Positions 35,547-47,775 of a stretch of 64,000 nt of DNA are shown piece after piece. A program made the position numbers and the translations under genes. This DNA is from Parelaphostrongylus tenuis (lineage: Eukaryota > Nematoda > Chromadorea > Rhabditida > Metastrongylidae): contig JAHQIW010000721.1 in assembly GCA_019055375.1 (NCBI GenBank), positions 1 through 64,000 of the forward strand, in the 5' to 3' direction. Position 1 is the stretch's first letter; each line of letters begins with the position of its first letter. Below the pieces are notes generated by a model that saw only the letters and a program-made list of their open reading frames with translations, searched no databases and was not told where the DNA came from.

Positions 35547-36386
35547 AGAGGAATTTGAGGTATATTATCGACAAATACAAATTGTGTCTTTCCAATGATC
35601 CTGAGAAACACTGCGGATGAATTCACTAATTTACTAAGATACTAAGAAAACGATGTTTCGCAGATCCTAAGTAGCAAGACTGTTTTTAGAATAGTGGTGC
35701 ATTATAAGACAAAATTATGATGCATTATAAGACATCCACAATAACCGGAAAATGTGAATTCATTCAGAGATAAGTGACTACAAACATTTCTACACGGTAT
35801 TCAAGTGTTAACACAACTCCCAATCAAAATAATGACCATTCAAGATATTATGAAACAAAATTTCAATCAAAAAAATGTGGATCACAGAAGGAATTGTTGG
35901 AAAGATTTCAGATGATATAAATTGATAAAGTTGCTAGTTGATGAATCTAAGCGACAAGCTGGATCGTAAGCGGATGATAGTGTGGATCTCATACAAGGAA
36001 AAAGATATGTGAAAAGATGAAATATATTTCGTGGAACTAATTACGATGAACGATATTACTGAACATAGCAGTGCTGGGTAAATAAACTCGATAACGAGAG
36101 ATTAAGAACTCTTTATAAGAAGACTCCAAGACAAGGTCGATAAAGAAGTGAGACAGTGCTTCTCACTTACCAATTGTATTAAACGACTGGACATTTTTGA
36201 GCGCTTGAGCAATGAGTACTCAAAATCCAACCTAACACGTCAGAGCAAATTCTTCTTTTTTCTTTACAAAACGGAATAAGCACTACAGCGCATGGACTAT
36301 GAGGCGAGTTCTCGTAGGAATGAATCGGGAAACAAGAATCACCACTAACGTTGTTGCAAATGATTTTTGCCTCAACTTCTTCTATG

Positions 36387-36882
36387 AGGTCGTTCCATAA
36401 GTTGGCACTAAAGCAAGGAACACCAAAATTATTAAGAAGTAAATTTTCTTGTGAACATATTGGTTTAGAACTTACCTATACTTACTTTGAGATGAAGCTG
36501 TCATGGGAACAAATTCGCCTGCTACTCATGCATGGAGCTTGGGCGATGACACGGTTGCAGAAAGAACGGCTACGATGTGGTTCGCAAAGCTCAATGCTGG
36601 GGGGAACAGTCTGGAGGATCAATCGCGCTCGGAGCGTCCACAGCAACTGCATTAATCTTGCGCGCTGCTTCACTGACATTTTCTCCTACGCGCCATTCGT
36701 GCATGAGTAGGAAGCGAATTTGTTTCTACGACAACTACAACTTGAAGTATAAGAAAGTTGCATAACAAAATGTTCGCAGGAAAATGAGCAAATGAACGAT
36801 AGCAAACACATGCGATTTCAATTATTTCTGATTAATAAATTTGATGTTTATTGCTCTAGTTTCAAAACTTATGGAACGACCT
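36387..36882 (+). mobile_element. Short terminal-inverted-repeat mariner derivative (family 2), copy 2
   Basis: Perfect 17-bp inverted ends: AGGTCGTTCCATAAGTT at 36387-36403 and its complement at 36866-36882. Inside: MKLSWEQIRLLLMHGAW, a frame with DDTVAERTATMWFAKLNAG, NSLEDQSRSERPQQLH, i.e. mariner N-terminal half, then non-coding sequence. The best preserved of three copies (24.6, 36.4, 63.2 kb). Confidence 0.88.
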
Positions 36883-37124
36883 GATAATTTACTCTTCAAT
36901 AATAAAGATAAAATTCTATAAATTAGTCAATTTCAAATTTGAGAATGTTGAATGGTATAGAAAAATTCTTAGATGTTTATTTATAAGAGCATAAACTGCC
37001 AAGAAGTACTAAAAAATCCGAATTCAAATAGATTATACATTTCGGATGCCAATATGTGTTCACTCGAGCAAACTTTCAAAGGTCGGATGCTGCCAGCTAC
37101 GATAGGAGCCATTGAAGAAAAGTG

Positions 37125-37240
37125 GTAGTAGTGGTGTCATTTCTGGTCTAGTGGTAGCGCGCTCTCATTATGGGTGAAACACGGGTGCAACTCCCGCTTG
37201 ATGTCGAATGCTTCGCATACCAGTCAGGATTTTTAGATGT
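37125..37240 (+). repeat. tRNA-derived SINE (family A)
   Basis: tctggtctagtggtagcgcg (a good box A), ggtgcaactcccgc (box B-like) and cttcgcataccagtc tail. Confidence 0.6.
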
Positions 37241-37619
37241 AGAAATTTTTTATATCAAGCCACTGTTAGAAAGCAGGAGGAATAAAAACTCAAATAGACT
37301 GTTCAAATTTTGCTGCGATGATTTAGATGCAGAATTACACTAGATAACAGCAAATCTACAAGAACAAAGCGTTTTGGAAGGATCAAGCATGAAAGTAACG
37401 AAAAATAAATAAAGCGACCTCGTATTCCGACATTCTTAAAAATGATCTACATTGGAGGACATTTGGCACAAACCTCCTTAATAAAATAATAACTAAAAAC
37501 ATTTATTAGTTGTATAGCTACATTTAAAAAATAACAAAAAAATGTATGCCAATAAAATATTTACGAAATCGATTAATTATCAACTTAGCATAGTTCAATA
37601 CCTTTCAGTTTTTCCAAGC

Positions 37620-38560
37620 CAGAACACGAAATTGTTATAATAAAATTCATTTGTAAAGCCGACGTTTCGGGGGATTTCGCCATCTTCAGAGCCTAGAAAG
37701 ACCGGGTTGTCTGCAAACTAGTCAACCAAACACCTCCGTAACTTCAACAGGAAAAATCGCCACACCTAGATTTTAATCGCATCAAAAACAAAATAACTTC
37801 TACACATTAATCCTGTTCTATGATCTTCCACTGCGTTTTGCACGTGAAGAGTAACCGTGACAGAGTTCACATGGGTTGTAAATACAACTTCATCAAAGTT
37901 CCAGACTTATGAACCATTCACGCGCGATAACAAGGCATTCTACTTGCCTTTTCTGATGGAGTCCATCCAAAATTCTTCAAAAATCGTACGCGCTCAGGTT
38001 TTATTTTTCTGTGCGAGGATGATTTCTCATTCGAAATCCCCCCGTTCCGTGTGTGTGTGTGCGTGTAGTGTCATATTCGCGCCTAGTGGGTTATCTGGAT
38101 TAGCTTCGAGCCTGACGACTAGGTGTTCCTTCGCACGCTTTAGAAAGATCAGGTAGACGATATTCAACTCATGCAATCACCGTCTCTAACGTTAGGATAT
38201 GATACGCAACTTTGCGCTGTCCAATGACGCTCATACACGCAGTTGTGAACTACGCTGGCGTCTCAGAGACTTCAGCTGTACTTCAATTATTGTGACCGTT
38301 TTTTTGTAAATCTGCTTTTTCTAAACAACAACAAACAACAACAACGCTATACTTATTGCGTTTGAAAAGATAGACAGGTTAGAAAGGACCTCAGCCGAAA
38401 TTATCGTTGGGGAGCGGGAGGCAAGGTATATCTTCCGAACCTATCTCGAGCAGCTATAGATTCGTAGTCGTTGGAAATAGCTATTTCCCGAGCTAATTTC
38501 AAGGACTACATTCCTTTCAGGAATTTTACTGATAACAACCTCGTGCTTTGGCTTGATAAC
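37620..38560 (-). mobile_element. Penelope-like element, minus-strand degenerate copy
   Basis: The minus strand carries EISSGNSYFQRL at about 38.49 kb (compare QRTSSGNSHF in the 32-kb copy), the gagacggtgattgcatgagt segment at about 38.18 kb (compare gagacggtgattgcatgatc), a tctaggtgtggcg region and the 3' tail tctgaagatggcgaaatccc, cccgaaacgtcggc. The reading frames are broken throughout. Confidence 0.7.
37665..37689 (-). ncRNA. Hammerhead-ribozyme-like core in Penelope tail
   Basis: Minus strand: CTGAAGA (intact CTGANGA box), a GG..CC stem II candidate, GAAA, then cgtcggc. Confidence 0.45.
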
Positions 38561-39137
38561 AGAACATGATCAACGACGTTGTAGCCGATCAGCTGAACAT
38601 GACGTTTATGGTTGATACGCTTCAAAAAATAGTGATCGAGATATTACGCTACTGAAATCCTGTTCAGCAGCAGGAGTTTTAATAATGTTCTATGTCCTCT
38701 CGTATCGTTCGGATCAGATGCACAAACAAAATACTGAATTTTTGAACAGATGATCTAGAAATAGTCAAGGATATGTCATACTCAGTTCAAGTTAATGTTA
38801 CTGTTCGTCGTCGACTATTCATCGTTCATCTTTCCCACAAGTAAACCACCCACCCACTCCCACAATGGAGTTCGATGACATCATCGTACTGTTGGAGTGC
38901 AAGCTACTTAAGCAGTCAAGTCTGACATAAACATATTATATGACGTGATCGTCATGAAGACTAATTATATACGTAAAGTAACAGATCTACTAATTATTCA
39001 ATTGTAGTGAGTGAAAATAAAACATGGTAAAACCTGAATATTGTTTATGAATTGTTAAACAGAAAACAAGTACATTGATAAGATTGAAAAGATTTACTGT
39101 GAATAACGTTTGAAACAAAAATATGGTAAAACCATAT

Positions 39138-39209
39138 GTAGATATATATGTATACATATGTATACACATTCATGTATGTGTATAGATGCATATATTATGT
39201 ACATACGTA

Positions 39210-39245
<36 letters not shown>
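39138..39245. repeat. AT-rich microsatellite
   Basis: Imperfect (ATGTATAC)n passing into (TA)n runs (39209-39226 and 39229-39244). Confidence 0.85.
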
Positions 39246-40119
39246 AGAATGTCTCAACAACGTTATGATCACATAGGAATAAGTTGCAACAAACGATAAT
39301 CACTTTTATAATCGGTTTGATTAACTTAAGATAAAGCTATTTAAGGTTAACTCTAGATCAAAGAAAAATTCTATCCTTTACATCTTCATAACATTCAAGG
39401 CTTCAATGTGTATATCCAGGGATGTAGGCTGAAACTATGGACAATCAATTGAGTCGAACATAAACACATCCAAAACTTATCAAGAACCTCAGAAATCAAC
39501 CATATTCTGATATGTAAAACTATCAGTAAAACTTTCACCTTCAATTAGAGGCAATGCCTTTCATCTCAGTGGTTGAAAAAACCAAGTCCAATTGATATCA
39601 GATTCAATTTCACTATATTCTCGCTCACTTCTCACTATCGCAATGAACCTGCCTCATAGCGAGCAATCTCTAGTCGGTTAGTCGTCATGAGGACATGTGG
39701 TGCGCTTCCAGGTGGCGGATGAGGAGGTCAATCGAGATGGACCAAAAACTACTATGTACTTTAGCTATAGCCCTGAGCCGTAAGAAGTGTGTGAATTTTG
39801 CACGACAAGCTCTCTTCATGTTAAAAAAAAAACAGTACAAATATTGTTAGAGATCCCAAATAAAAAAATATAATGTTGTTTCTGCACCCAAAAAAGACAT
39901 TCGGTCACTTTAAACCTTTGGCTGGCGAAAAAAAAACAGGTTTGAATAGAAACTTAACCAATGTCAGCTAAAATTAATTGAGAAAAAATAGACCACAAGT
40001 AACAAAAGCGATCGCTATAGATTTTGTTGCCGATCTTCAAAGCTAAGAAATAATATGCCGTGTAAATATACAGAGTGAAATTCTCGGCCGATTTTCTATT
40101 TTTAATTAAACAAAACTTC

Positions 40120-40228
40120 TTTTGTAGTGTACCGATAGCACACGCCCTGGTCTGGATGAAACACGGGTTCAACTCCCGTCTGAGGGTCTGAGGTTGGATT
40201 TTTGCTCACCACTCAATCTCTTAGGTAT
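40120..40228 (+). repeat. tRNA-derived SINE (family A)
   Basis: tgtagtgtaccgatagcaca, box B GGTTCAACTCCCG preceded by acacg, then a ttgctcaccactcaatctc tail like that of the 7.2-kb copy. Confidence 0.6.
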
Positions 40229-41639
40229 ATTTGGAAAAACCTTTCTTTATCATCTCAAAAGGTTAGAGTGCAAAGATCTTTCTGAAAAAAAAACTTGAAA
40301 CATTCAACTTCTCTATAGAGATAAATAGTCATATTCATGACACAAAAAGTTTTCAATGAGCAATTATAGAAAAAAATAACAGACATTGTTTTAGGGTAAG
40401 AATTTACAAGAATCAGACATTTCGCTACAGTTCATGCAACAGCTGAACTGACACTAATATTATGACATTATTTTGATGCAAAAAATATTAATCACAATGA
40501 TGGCATTCAGTGCACTAAGAACCTTCAGCGCTACGGCAGCTCAGGGCTTGAATGAAGAAACAACTAGTACGTAAACATCATCTGATTACTTGACGGAGGT
40601 ATAAATGTCAAAGACTTTGAATTTGCTTTCCTAGAGACATTCCGTGTCCATATTTTATACTCAACGCTTCACTTTAAAAAAGAACGATACAAAAAAATTA
40701 TTTGATTTCAAAATGCTAAAAGATTGCCCAATTATTTTTGCACGACCAGTCATTACAATTATTTTGCTAATTCAAGCGCGAGTTGCACCTAATTCTTTAT
40801 GACTTCAGGACATTTCCTGGCATCCATATTCCACGAGGGCTTACAAACTTTTTGCTTGTAAGCTTGCTTGAAGATACTTGACCTCCAACTTGAATGTTAT
40901 CGAATACTGGTGAAGTCTTATCTATAGATTACTTAAGGAATCCTGGAACCATCAGACGTGCTAAGGCGTTCTCAGATCTTAATCATTAGGAGTCGCCAGC
41001 TTTTAGGCTGAGTTAACCAGCTCGGGTTCGAACCAGGGTCTTGGTCGTGATGACCGGCTTTACTACCTTTGAATCCACGTTTCCGTAATCGAACAGTACA
41101 AGACAGGAGTCATATAGATACACGCCAGCTACAAGATCCTCAAGTCTGCACACGTGAAAAAAGGCCGACTTTACTGTTTGGTGAATTTATTGTCAAATCA
41201 AAAAGCGCGAAAATAACCTGCATGATTTTTTACTCTTCATACAAATTCGCGCTTGAAATACCATGGAAAAGAAGACAAGAAAGCATTCAACATAGTCATA
41301 AAAATGGTTTAGCACATAAAAATACAGACGTTTAACCTTTACTGTCTGCCAACACATTACATAAATTGCTTAGCAAACAAAGGAAAAAAAATAGATTGCG
41401 GAGTTTAAGAAAAACTCATAAGCAGATACTATAGGATTAGTGATTAGCGTTGAATAGTAAACAAGCGGTGCGCCAGTGAGTCGCGAGGGAAATGAGGAGC
41501 TGGAAAATCCTTCACGCTGAACAAGTTGTCCACGATCTTTTCAGTTCCGGAAAAAATCAAGAGGACTGCGTTTTGATTATTTTTAGTTAATGTGCAAATG
41601 ATAGCCGAAAATTGTGAAAAGGCAAAGATTGTGATGGGA

Positions 41640-42130
41640 TGAATGGATGGATGGGATGGACGTATTGGAGGCGGCGGCTTCTCGTCAGGATACATTATCG
41701 CCGTGCGTGACCCTCCTCCTCTCCCAGGGCTGATGGTGGTGGTTGCTGAAGGGCGGCGGACGACGAGACAAGCGAGCCAGTCAGCAAGTAAACGAGCGAC
41801 AACGACAGCACGTGAACAGCGGAGAGTCGAAAGCCGTACGATTGAGCGAAGAGTGGAGCGATGTGGTTAGGAGAGGAAGAGGGTCGAAGAGCCGTCCTAA
41901 CCAACCCATTTCTCCCTCTCTCTCCCTCTCTCTTCGCCTCGTCCGGAACAATTGATTCCAAGGATAGAATATGGTTGCCTCCGTTCTTGAGACCGACATT
42001 TAAGTGCAGAGCTCAGCTGAGAAGTAGTACAGCTTCTCGGTCACAATTCAGTGGATAAGGGACATGTTCCATAGATGTCATGCAGTAACCTCCCGAGGAC
42101 GATCGCGCGGGTTCGCGGCCATCTCAAATT
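41640..42130. promoter_or_regulatory. GC-richer block, possible 5' region of the minus-strand gene
   Basis: Contains (GGAT)n/(GGGAT)n, a pyrimidine tract (ctccctctctctccctctct at 41911-41930) and many CpG. The minus strand has an ATG at about 42122 opening MAANPRDRPRE followed by gttact, a weak donor that leaves phase 0 and so cannot join the first recognised ZMIZ exon directly (it needs phase 2). Promoter role is inference. Confidence 0.25.
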
Positions 42131-42434
42131 CCGTGTGCTGCCCAAATTTCGACGTTCTTGCGGTTATAGTTCCCATCGCACCCTGGTATGAAAAAAGAAG
42201 AGGCAGTAGATGAATGTAAAAAAATGGCATCACGATTGTTGCAAACGCTGAACTTCCTTCGAGTGAAAATTCATCAGATATACCCCGTCTTCGTTGAAAA
42301 TCAGAGATGAGAAGACGTGAACAACTTCTACAGATTAGACTAGTACTGACATAATTAGAAAATGCAATCACTTACTAACAACATTTAAAAAAGTGATGTG
42401 AAGAATAACTGATATTTCTCAGCAAATCAGCAAA

Positions 42435-42500
42435 AATTCTACCTCAGGCAGGACTTGAATCCGCGTTTCATCCATACCGAGGAAGTAACACTGCGAAAAA
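42435..42500 (-). repeat. Partial tRNA-derived SINE (family A)
   Basis: Minus strand ggtatggatgaaacgcggat then tcaagtcctgcctgaggtag resembles the box B half of the 40.1-kb copy (tggatgaaacacgggttcaa). Confidence 0.4.
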
Positions 42501-44597
42501 GCAGTAAAAAACATAAGAAATCCTGGAGTTATCTAAGGAGTAATGTTGTTCGTGTATTTGAAGAACATCTGAGCAGGTGTCTACAAATTCTGACTACTTT
42601 ACTAATTTACTAGTATTTATAAGCCATGTTGAGTGCAATGAAACTAAGTGGTTACCTAGCAGAATGACGCGATATTTATATCATTATCCAAACACAAATC
42701 TAAAAAACATCACAGATGGAGAACATAATTAAAACCACATATACACAAAGTAAGTTTGCTTGTTGATAGTCCAAGTGGCAACCAGAACACTTAACTAAGT
42801 GGCTAGTAACTAGCGGACCTTGTTGACGAGTCGAAGAATTGTGGAAAGCTTGACGGCTAATTTTCACGTGTCCTGAAAGGACGTTCAGAGGAGGGCAATC
42901 CAGTCAAATTCTGATTAAACCAAGGGACCAACACCGCTTTGTTGGGTACCGAGCCGGTCATTTTCACATAAGGAAAAGACGAACTCATGTGCTTTTTATA
43001 GTTGCAATCAAACAATTTGTTTTCAGATGTTCTAGATTAATGTAGTGATACAAGTTGAAATCCAACAGAATCCACATACTAGACTACTTCGGAAATTTCC
43101 AAACAGTGAATTACCATCTTCAAAAGGCACATAGTTGGGAGTATGAAAATCAGAAGTACCTCAAGCTTTTAGCTAGGACTTAATTTGAGTAGATATTCAA
43201 AGTAGAATGAAGTTTGTAAGGTAAATCTATTATAAACTGAATAATCTCTTAATCTAGGATGTGAACGAAGAAAAAACTGAATGGTTTATCATATTCCAAT
43301 CCAGATAAGTACAAGAAGAAAAGAACGTATGCTGCAACGGTAAAACGCTACAAACATCTGAATAGAAAGCCAAAAGCCGAACGGTCTCATCGAAGAGCAA
43401 CACATGAAAAAAGAGGGAAAAAACGCAACGATCCATCGACGGCGGATAGATTTTTCAGCACGGCTTGACAAAAATCCACTGTCCTATAGAACCACGAGAT
43501 TGGAATATAATAAATGTCCCAATGTGAATGCAGCTTCAGAGATTCAAACAAGAGCAATGCATGATTTTTGAGACACTCGGCGACGAAACGGCAACAGTGA
43601 CTAATAAAAATGTCCGTGGTTTATATAGTTTATGCAGCTTCGAAGAGTGTGAGCGCGTCAGTGATACACTGTAGGAATACTAAACTCTGGTAAGAAACAT
43701 CTTCACAAAAGCGAATATACACTAACACACAATCATATCATTTTCCCTGCATGCTTAACAATTAATGAGATTAGTTTTAGTCCTAACCATTAGACCTTTA
43801 TTCACCGTACGATTTCTATCTGACTCCAGTGAGAGAACTTTCTTTCCCCCTAGAATTATTTTACATACTCTCATGTCTTGCCTATCCCAAATATCACAGC
43901 TAGAAGGATTAAATGCAATGGAAAACAAAGAATACCGGTAAACAACTATAACAACGGAATAGAGTTGATAAAATGATGTAAAAATAAACAGCAATCTCCG
44001 AGACTCAGTTGCAGTGATTACGAGGCTTGTAGTCTCCGATTGCGATCGGAGAGGCTTGAAATATGGGACGAAGACCCATTCATCGCCAGCCATACGCTGC
44101 TGACGAATACACATAGCTGGTTTCTGGTGGTTAGGAGGTAAAAGCAGTTCTTATTCTCTCCTTCATCAACAGACAGACATACAGACCGTCTCACACCACT
44201 AATACACTCATTTCAGTATCCGCTAACGAAATCTACGAGGGAAAACTTTCCGTTAATAAATTACACGAGGAAAAAAACAAGTAGTATCGATTAACATATT
44301 GTGGATGTAGGTATCCTTGAGGTAATTCCAAAGTACAAATCCTCGGGGATTAAACAAGCGAGTGGATAAAAAAAGCTCTATAAAAAACGTTACTGTTTTG
44401 ATTTTCCTTTGATTTACCATTATCGGTGATAACGACAACTATAGCATAACATGCCATAAGAATTGGAACTTTTAGCACAACGAAAGGACAACGATGAGAA
44501 CCACTATAACCTTTCGCAGTGATAATCAGATGGCGAAGAACCGTCGCTTCTTAGTTCATAAGGCCATCAACTGTCTAACTAACACTCGCTGACCCAG
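42501..44597. other. Intergenic or far-upstream sequence, nothing firm
   Basis: A repeat-like patch at 42880-42965 (gggaccaacaccgctttgtt, gggtaccgagccggtca) resembles one at 51520-51565 (gggacccgcttggtatcctt, ggcaccgagccaatctggtca). Otherwise no supported exon was seen. Confidence 0.4.
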
Positions 44598-44873
44598 ATT
44601 GACAAATCGTGCAACGATGATAGAAGGAAAAGACGAACATCTGCAACGATTTGCACTATATAGTGCCGCTGAGAGTGATAGTGAGATGACGTCGAATAGA
44701 AACCGATTAAGAACTTATTCAATGATGAACCCTTACGGTGACGAACAATCGTTGAGCGCACGCCTATCTCAAATCATCCATCAAATAATCAATGTGTCGA
44801 AAGTGACGAAGCACGACGATCACACAAAACACGTCCCGATTTTTAGTGATGTTGTTCATCATCATCCTGAGAG
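44598..44873 (+). CDS. Candidate internal exon, unknown protein
   Basis: A 276-nt open stretch bounded by cgctgacccag and GAGAG/gtgagcg, with phase 2 in and phase 2 out, so it could be included or skipped without changing frame. It encodes LTNRATMIEGKDEHLQRF, an acidic AAESDSE, then DEQSLSARLSQIIHQIINVS and HHPE. No partner exons were identified and the product is not recognised. It lies about 9 kb upstream of the ZMIZ-like gene on the opposite strand. The opposite strand is also partly open, so it may be fortuitous. Confidence 0.28.
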
Positions 44874-46124
44874 GTGAGCGACGCAGAACAGAGCGAATCA
44901 GACGGTGTTGGACGAGGTAGTCAACAGCAGTAAGTCGAACCGGAACACCAGACTGACTGATGACGATGAAAACTCGGATAATCACCAGACAAAAATCCTT
45001 TTTACGTTTTTGATCTAGCCTCGAACTAATCGATATTTTGGATACTACTTGAAAAAACAACTTGTAATGAAATCGTGCCGGATTGATGTTATGAAATTTG
45101 ATACGCCAGTAGCAGTTTTCGTCTTCGATAGCTTTGAATAATTAGACGCGTTTATAGATAAATATTGAAGTGAATAGGAGGAAATGAATGACTAAATGAC
45201 TTTCTCCCATCTGTATCGAGGTTACTTGAACGAATTCTCCATTATCGTACGATCGAAATCGGTCAGATTTCGTCCATTGCTATTTCAGCGTAGGGATGGA
45301 TACCGGATGCACGCGACAGTTGTTCAAAGTACATACATACAATAAATTTTCAGATATCTCTTCATATGTTTGGGAAATGCTTAAAAATTTTGATTGTTCC
45401 GAGCATGGGCAACTTTGTGTTATTCTCAAAAATAAATACGCTTATATCGGCATCATCATTAATAAATAAAAAGCTAACTAATATGTCAACACATGAGAAA
45501 CATAATTGCGTTGAGAGGAATGCAAGTTAGATGCACTCAGCATCGACAAGCAGTAAACAAACACGCATAAACAAGATCTCGTAAAAAATTTCCTGATGCC
45601 TATTTGAATTCCGCCATTTTCACACAAACAATCCTAGAAACCTGAGGTGGAAAATGTTATGAGTCCTGTTATTCAAGACATATATTCGTACTGAGCCACT
45701 ATGCCCGTTCAGCGAATGCAAAACAATAACATATTAGAACCTTGCGAAAGGAAATATCTATGAACACATGTTTTCGACAAGACGAGAGTATATAGTACTT
45801 TTCGACGGACGACATAAGTGAGTGAAAGAGTCTCATTGTAGCTCTCTTGTGCCTTCAGAACTAAAAATAGAGGGACTGACTTCTTCTTTTGAAGATGGCT
45901 GCAGTATCATCTTATAGGTGTCTAGAGTGTGTACGTTTATAACGTTGAAAAGGTTGCTAGATGAAAATTATAGCGACTTCTGATGAGAGTTTTCGTTGCG
46001 AAGGAGTAGGAATGTTGTCAGACACCATGAAAAAACATGACAACTTGCTCCTGCGAAGTAGGGACTTCCACATATTAGATGTTAGCACGTGAATTATATT
46101 TCAAGGCGAAAGTGCAAGATACTT

Positions 46125-46172
46125 TGTATACTTGTATGTATATATACACGTATATACACATATATATACCGA
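46125..46172. repeat. Short (TATACACG)-type microsatellite
   Basis: tgtatatatacacgtatata, cacatatatatacc. Confidence 0.7.
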
Positions 46173-47299
46173 AAACCAGCATAATGGAGGTGTCAGAACG
46201 GTGGTAGACAGTAACTTATATGTAATCAAGTGAATTTACGTTAATTTCAAAAGGATTCTATGACCAGAGAACCGATGAGACTACAGATTTATCTCTGTGC
46301 CTAGAATGATATGAATAACTTTGGCAACTGATCAGAAATGGTGTTTATTTCACGTGCATTTTTTCTTTCTCAATTCGTGTCAACAAAACACGCATAGGAT
46401 TATTTGATTAAGCATCGTGATGAAATGATGAGTAATGATCGTACTCGTCTTGGATGGTCACCTCGTCAAAGATCTTCAGTCAAATGCTTCCTAATTCTAG
46501 TCTGTACGACTTCATAACAGAAAAGTGTGAATGACAATGTTCTAAAAGTGTGCAGCCCTTGTCTGTTGCGCTAGTACTAATAAAGTTGCGTCGGTGACTT
46601 AGAAAGCGACCTATCTGCAAGTAATAGATATAATTCTACATAATATTTGAGCTACAATCAGGATCTGACGCTCTAATCATATGCCATTTACTCAGAAACA
46701 TGACAGGTAAGCATCACTGTTCGATACCAATCTGACGATCATGCAGTTAACGAGAAATTGGGAAATGAAAGCTTCCCGTCACAATGCCTTTATAACTTCC
46801 TCATAGTACATTTAAACAACCAGTTACAAAAATATGTCATTCGATGCAACAACTCAACGACTATCTTCGTAGTGAACGAAAAATCTCACTTATCATGGTT
46901 TTGTGGTAGTGGTAGACCGTTAAGACGACGCCAATAGAGTGGGAAATAATCGAAGAAACATTCTCATCGTACTTTAGGGGAGCTAACATCATGAGTTCGA
47001 TTCTAGAACCTTTACCAAGTCGCATATGTGCTACGGCGGATTCGGTTAGTTTGGTACGTTGGAGTCATAATTCAACACAAATTTATCCTATCCTTGGTTC
47101 GATATGATGGATCATAAACCAGTATGAGAATTTCACCCAGTTAACGACACAGTTGCATCCTATTCAGTGCTACTACTGGCTACCATTATTGGTCTTCTGA
47201 CTTGTGTTTTGAGCTTTACTAAGGAGGCTATGGCGAAAACGCGTGAGAACAGCGATAATAAGGCTGTTTTCAAGAGCATAGACGGGACTCAGAGAGCAC

Positions 47300-47775
47300 G
47301 CTCAGAGACAAAAGATGTGTGAGTGACGAGACATGTTTTGCCGGCAGATACGGGACGCAATAAGAACATGCATCCTCAATCCGCCATCACACTAACCTCC
47401 TCTCGAGACTCATTGCTCTCTCCGATTCTCCGTCTCACTCGATACCCCCCACCAAGAGGAAGCACCGTCAACTTATTCGCCACAAACAAACACCATCGCC
47501 TGCTGTAGCAGCTTTCCGGATGGCCGCACAGACGGACGGACGGGCGGGTAGATGGACAGCCAGTTGGATGGTGTGACGACAACGACAACGACAAAGAATC
47601 GTGACTGTCGTTGAGCGATAAATTTACGCGATATTGAAAAAAATGAAGACAGCAATCTACAAGTTTCCGTATTCCCCAAAGAACAATTGCACTTCGTTGT
47701 GGCGTGCACAACGACGAAGGAATGTGTTGGCGCGCGCGCGCGGGCGATTCGATAGTTTGTCCATTAAAACGACGA
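47300..47775. promoter_or_regulatory. GC-richer block with GGAC repeats, possible regulatory region
   Basis: cagacggacggacgggcggg at about 47529, an ACGACAACG run and a (GC)n run (cgcgcgcgcgcg at about 47731). Similar GGAC repeats occur at 50085. No exon was supported. Promoter role is inference from composition only. Confidence 0.22.

Noticed and set aside
36179..36232. Minus-strand candidate exon with an excellent gtaagtga donor (reads MSSRLIQL or AQALKNVQSFNTI)
   Set aside because: Neither open frame leaves phase 2, which the first recognised ZMIZ exon needs; the phase-2 frame has a TAA. It could only work with another undetected exon between.
37137..37205. Possible tRNA (tctggtctagtggtagcgcg)
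   Set aside because: Only box A is good; the T-arm is degenerate and a SINE tail follows.
42078..42371. 97-residue minus-strand frame ending in MAANPRDRPRE
   Set aside because: As a whole it has no homology or splice support; only the terminal ATG segment was kept as a weak first-exon idea.
47376..47711. 111-residue minus-strand frame with RPSVR and Ser/Leu runs
   Set aside because: Built from GGAC and ACGACA repeats in a GC-rich block; no conserved motif.
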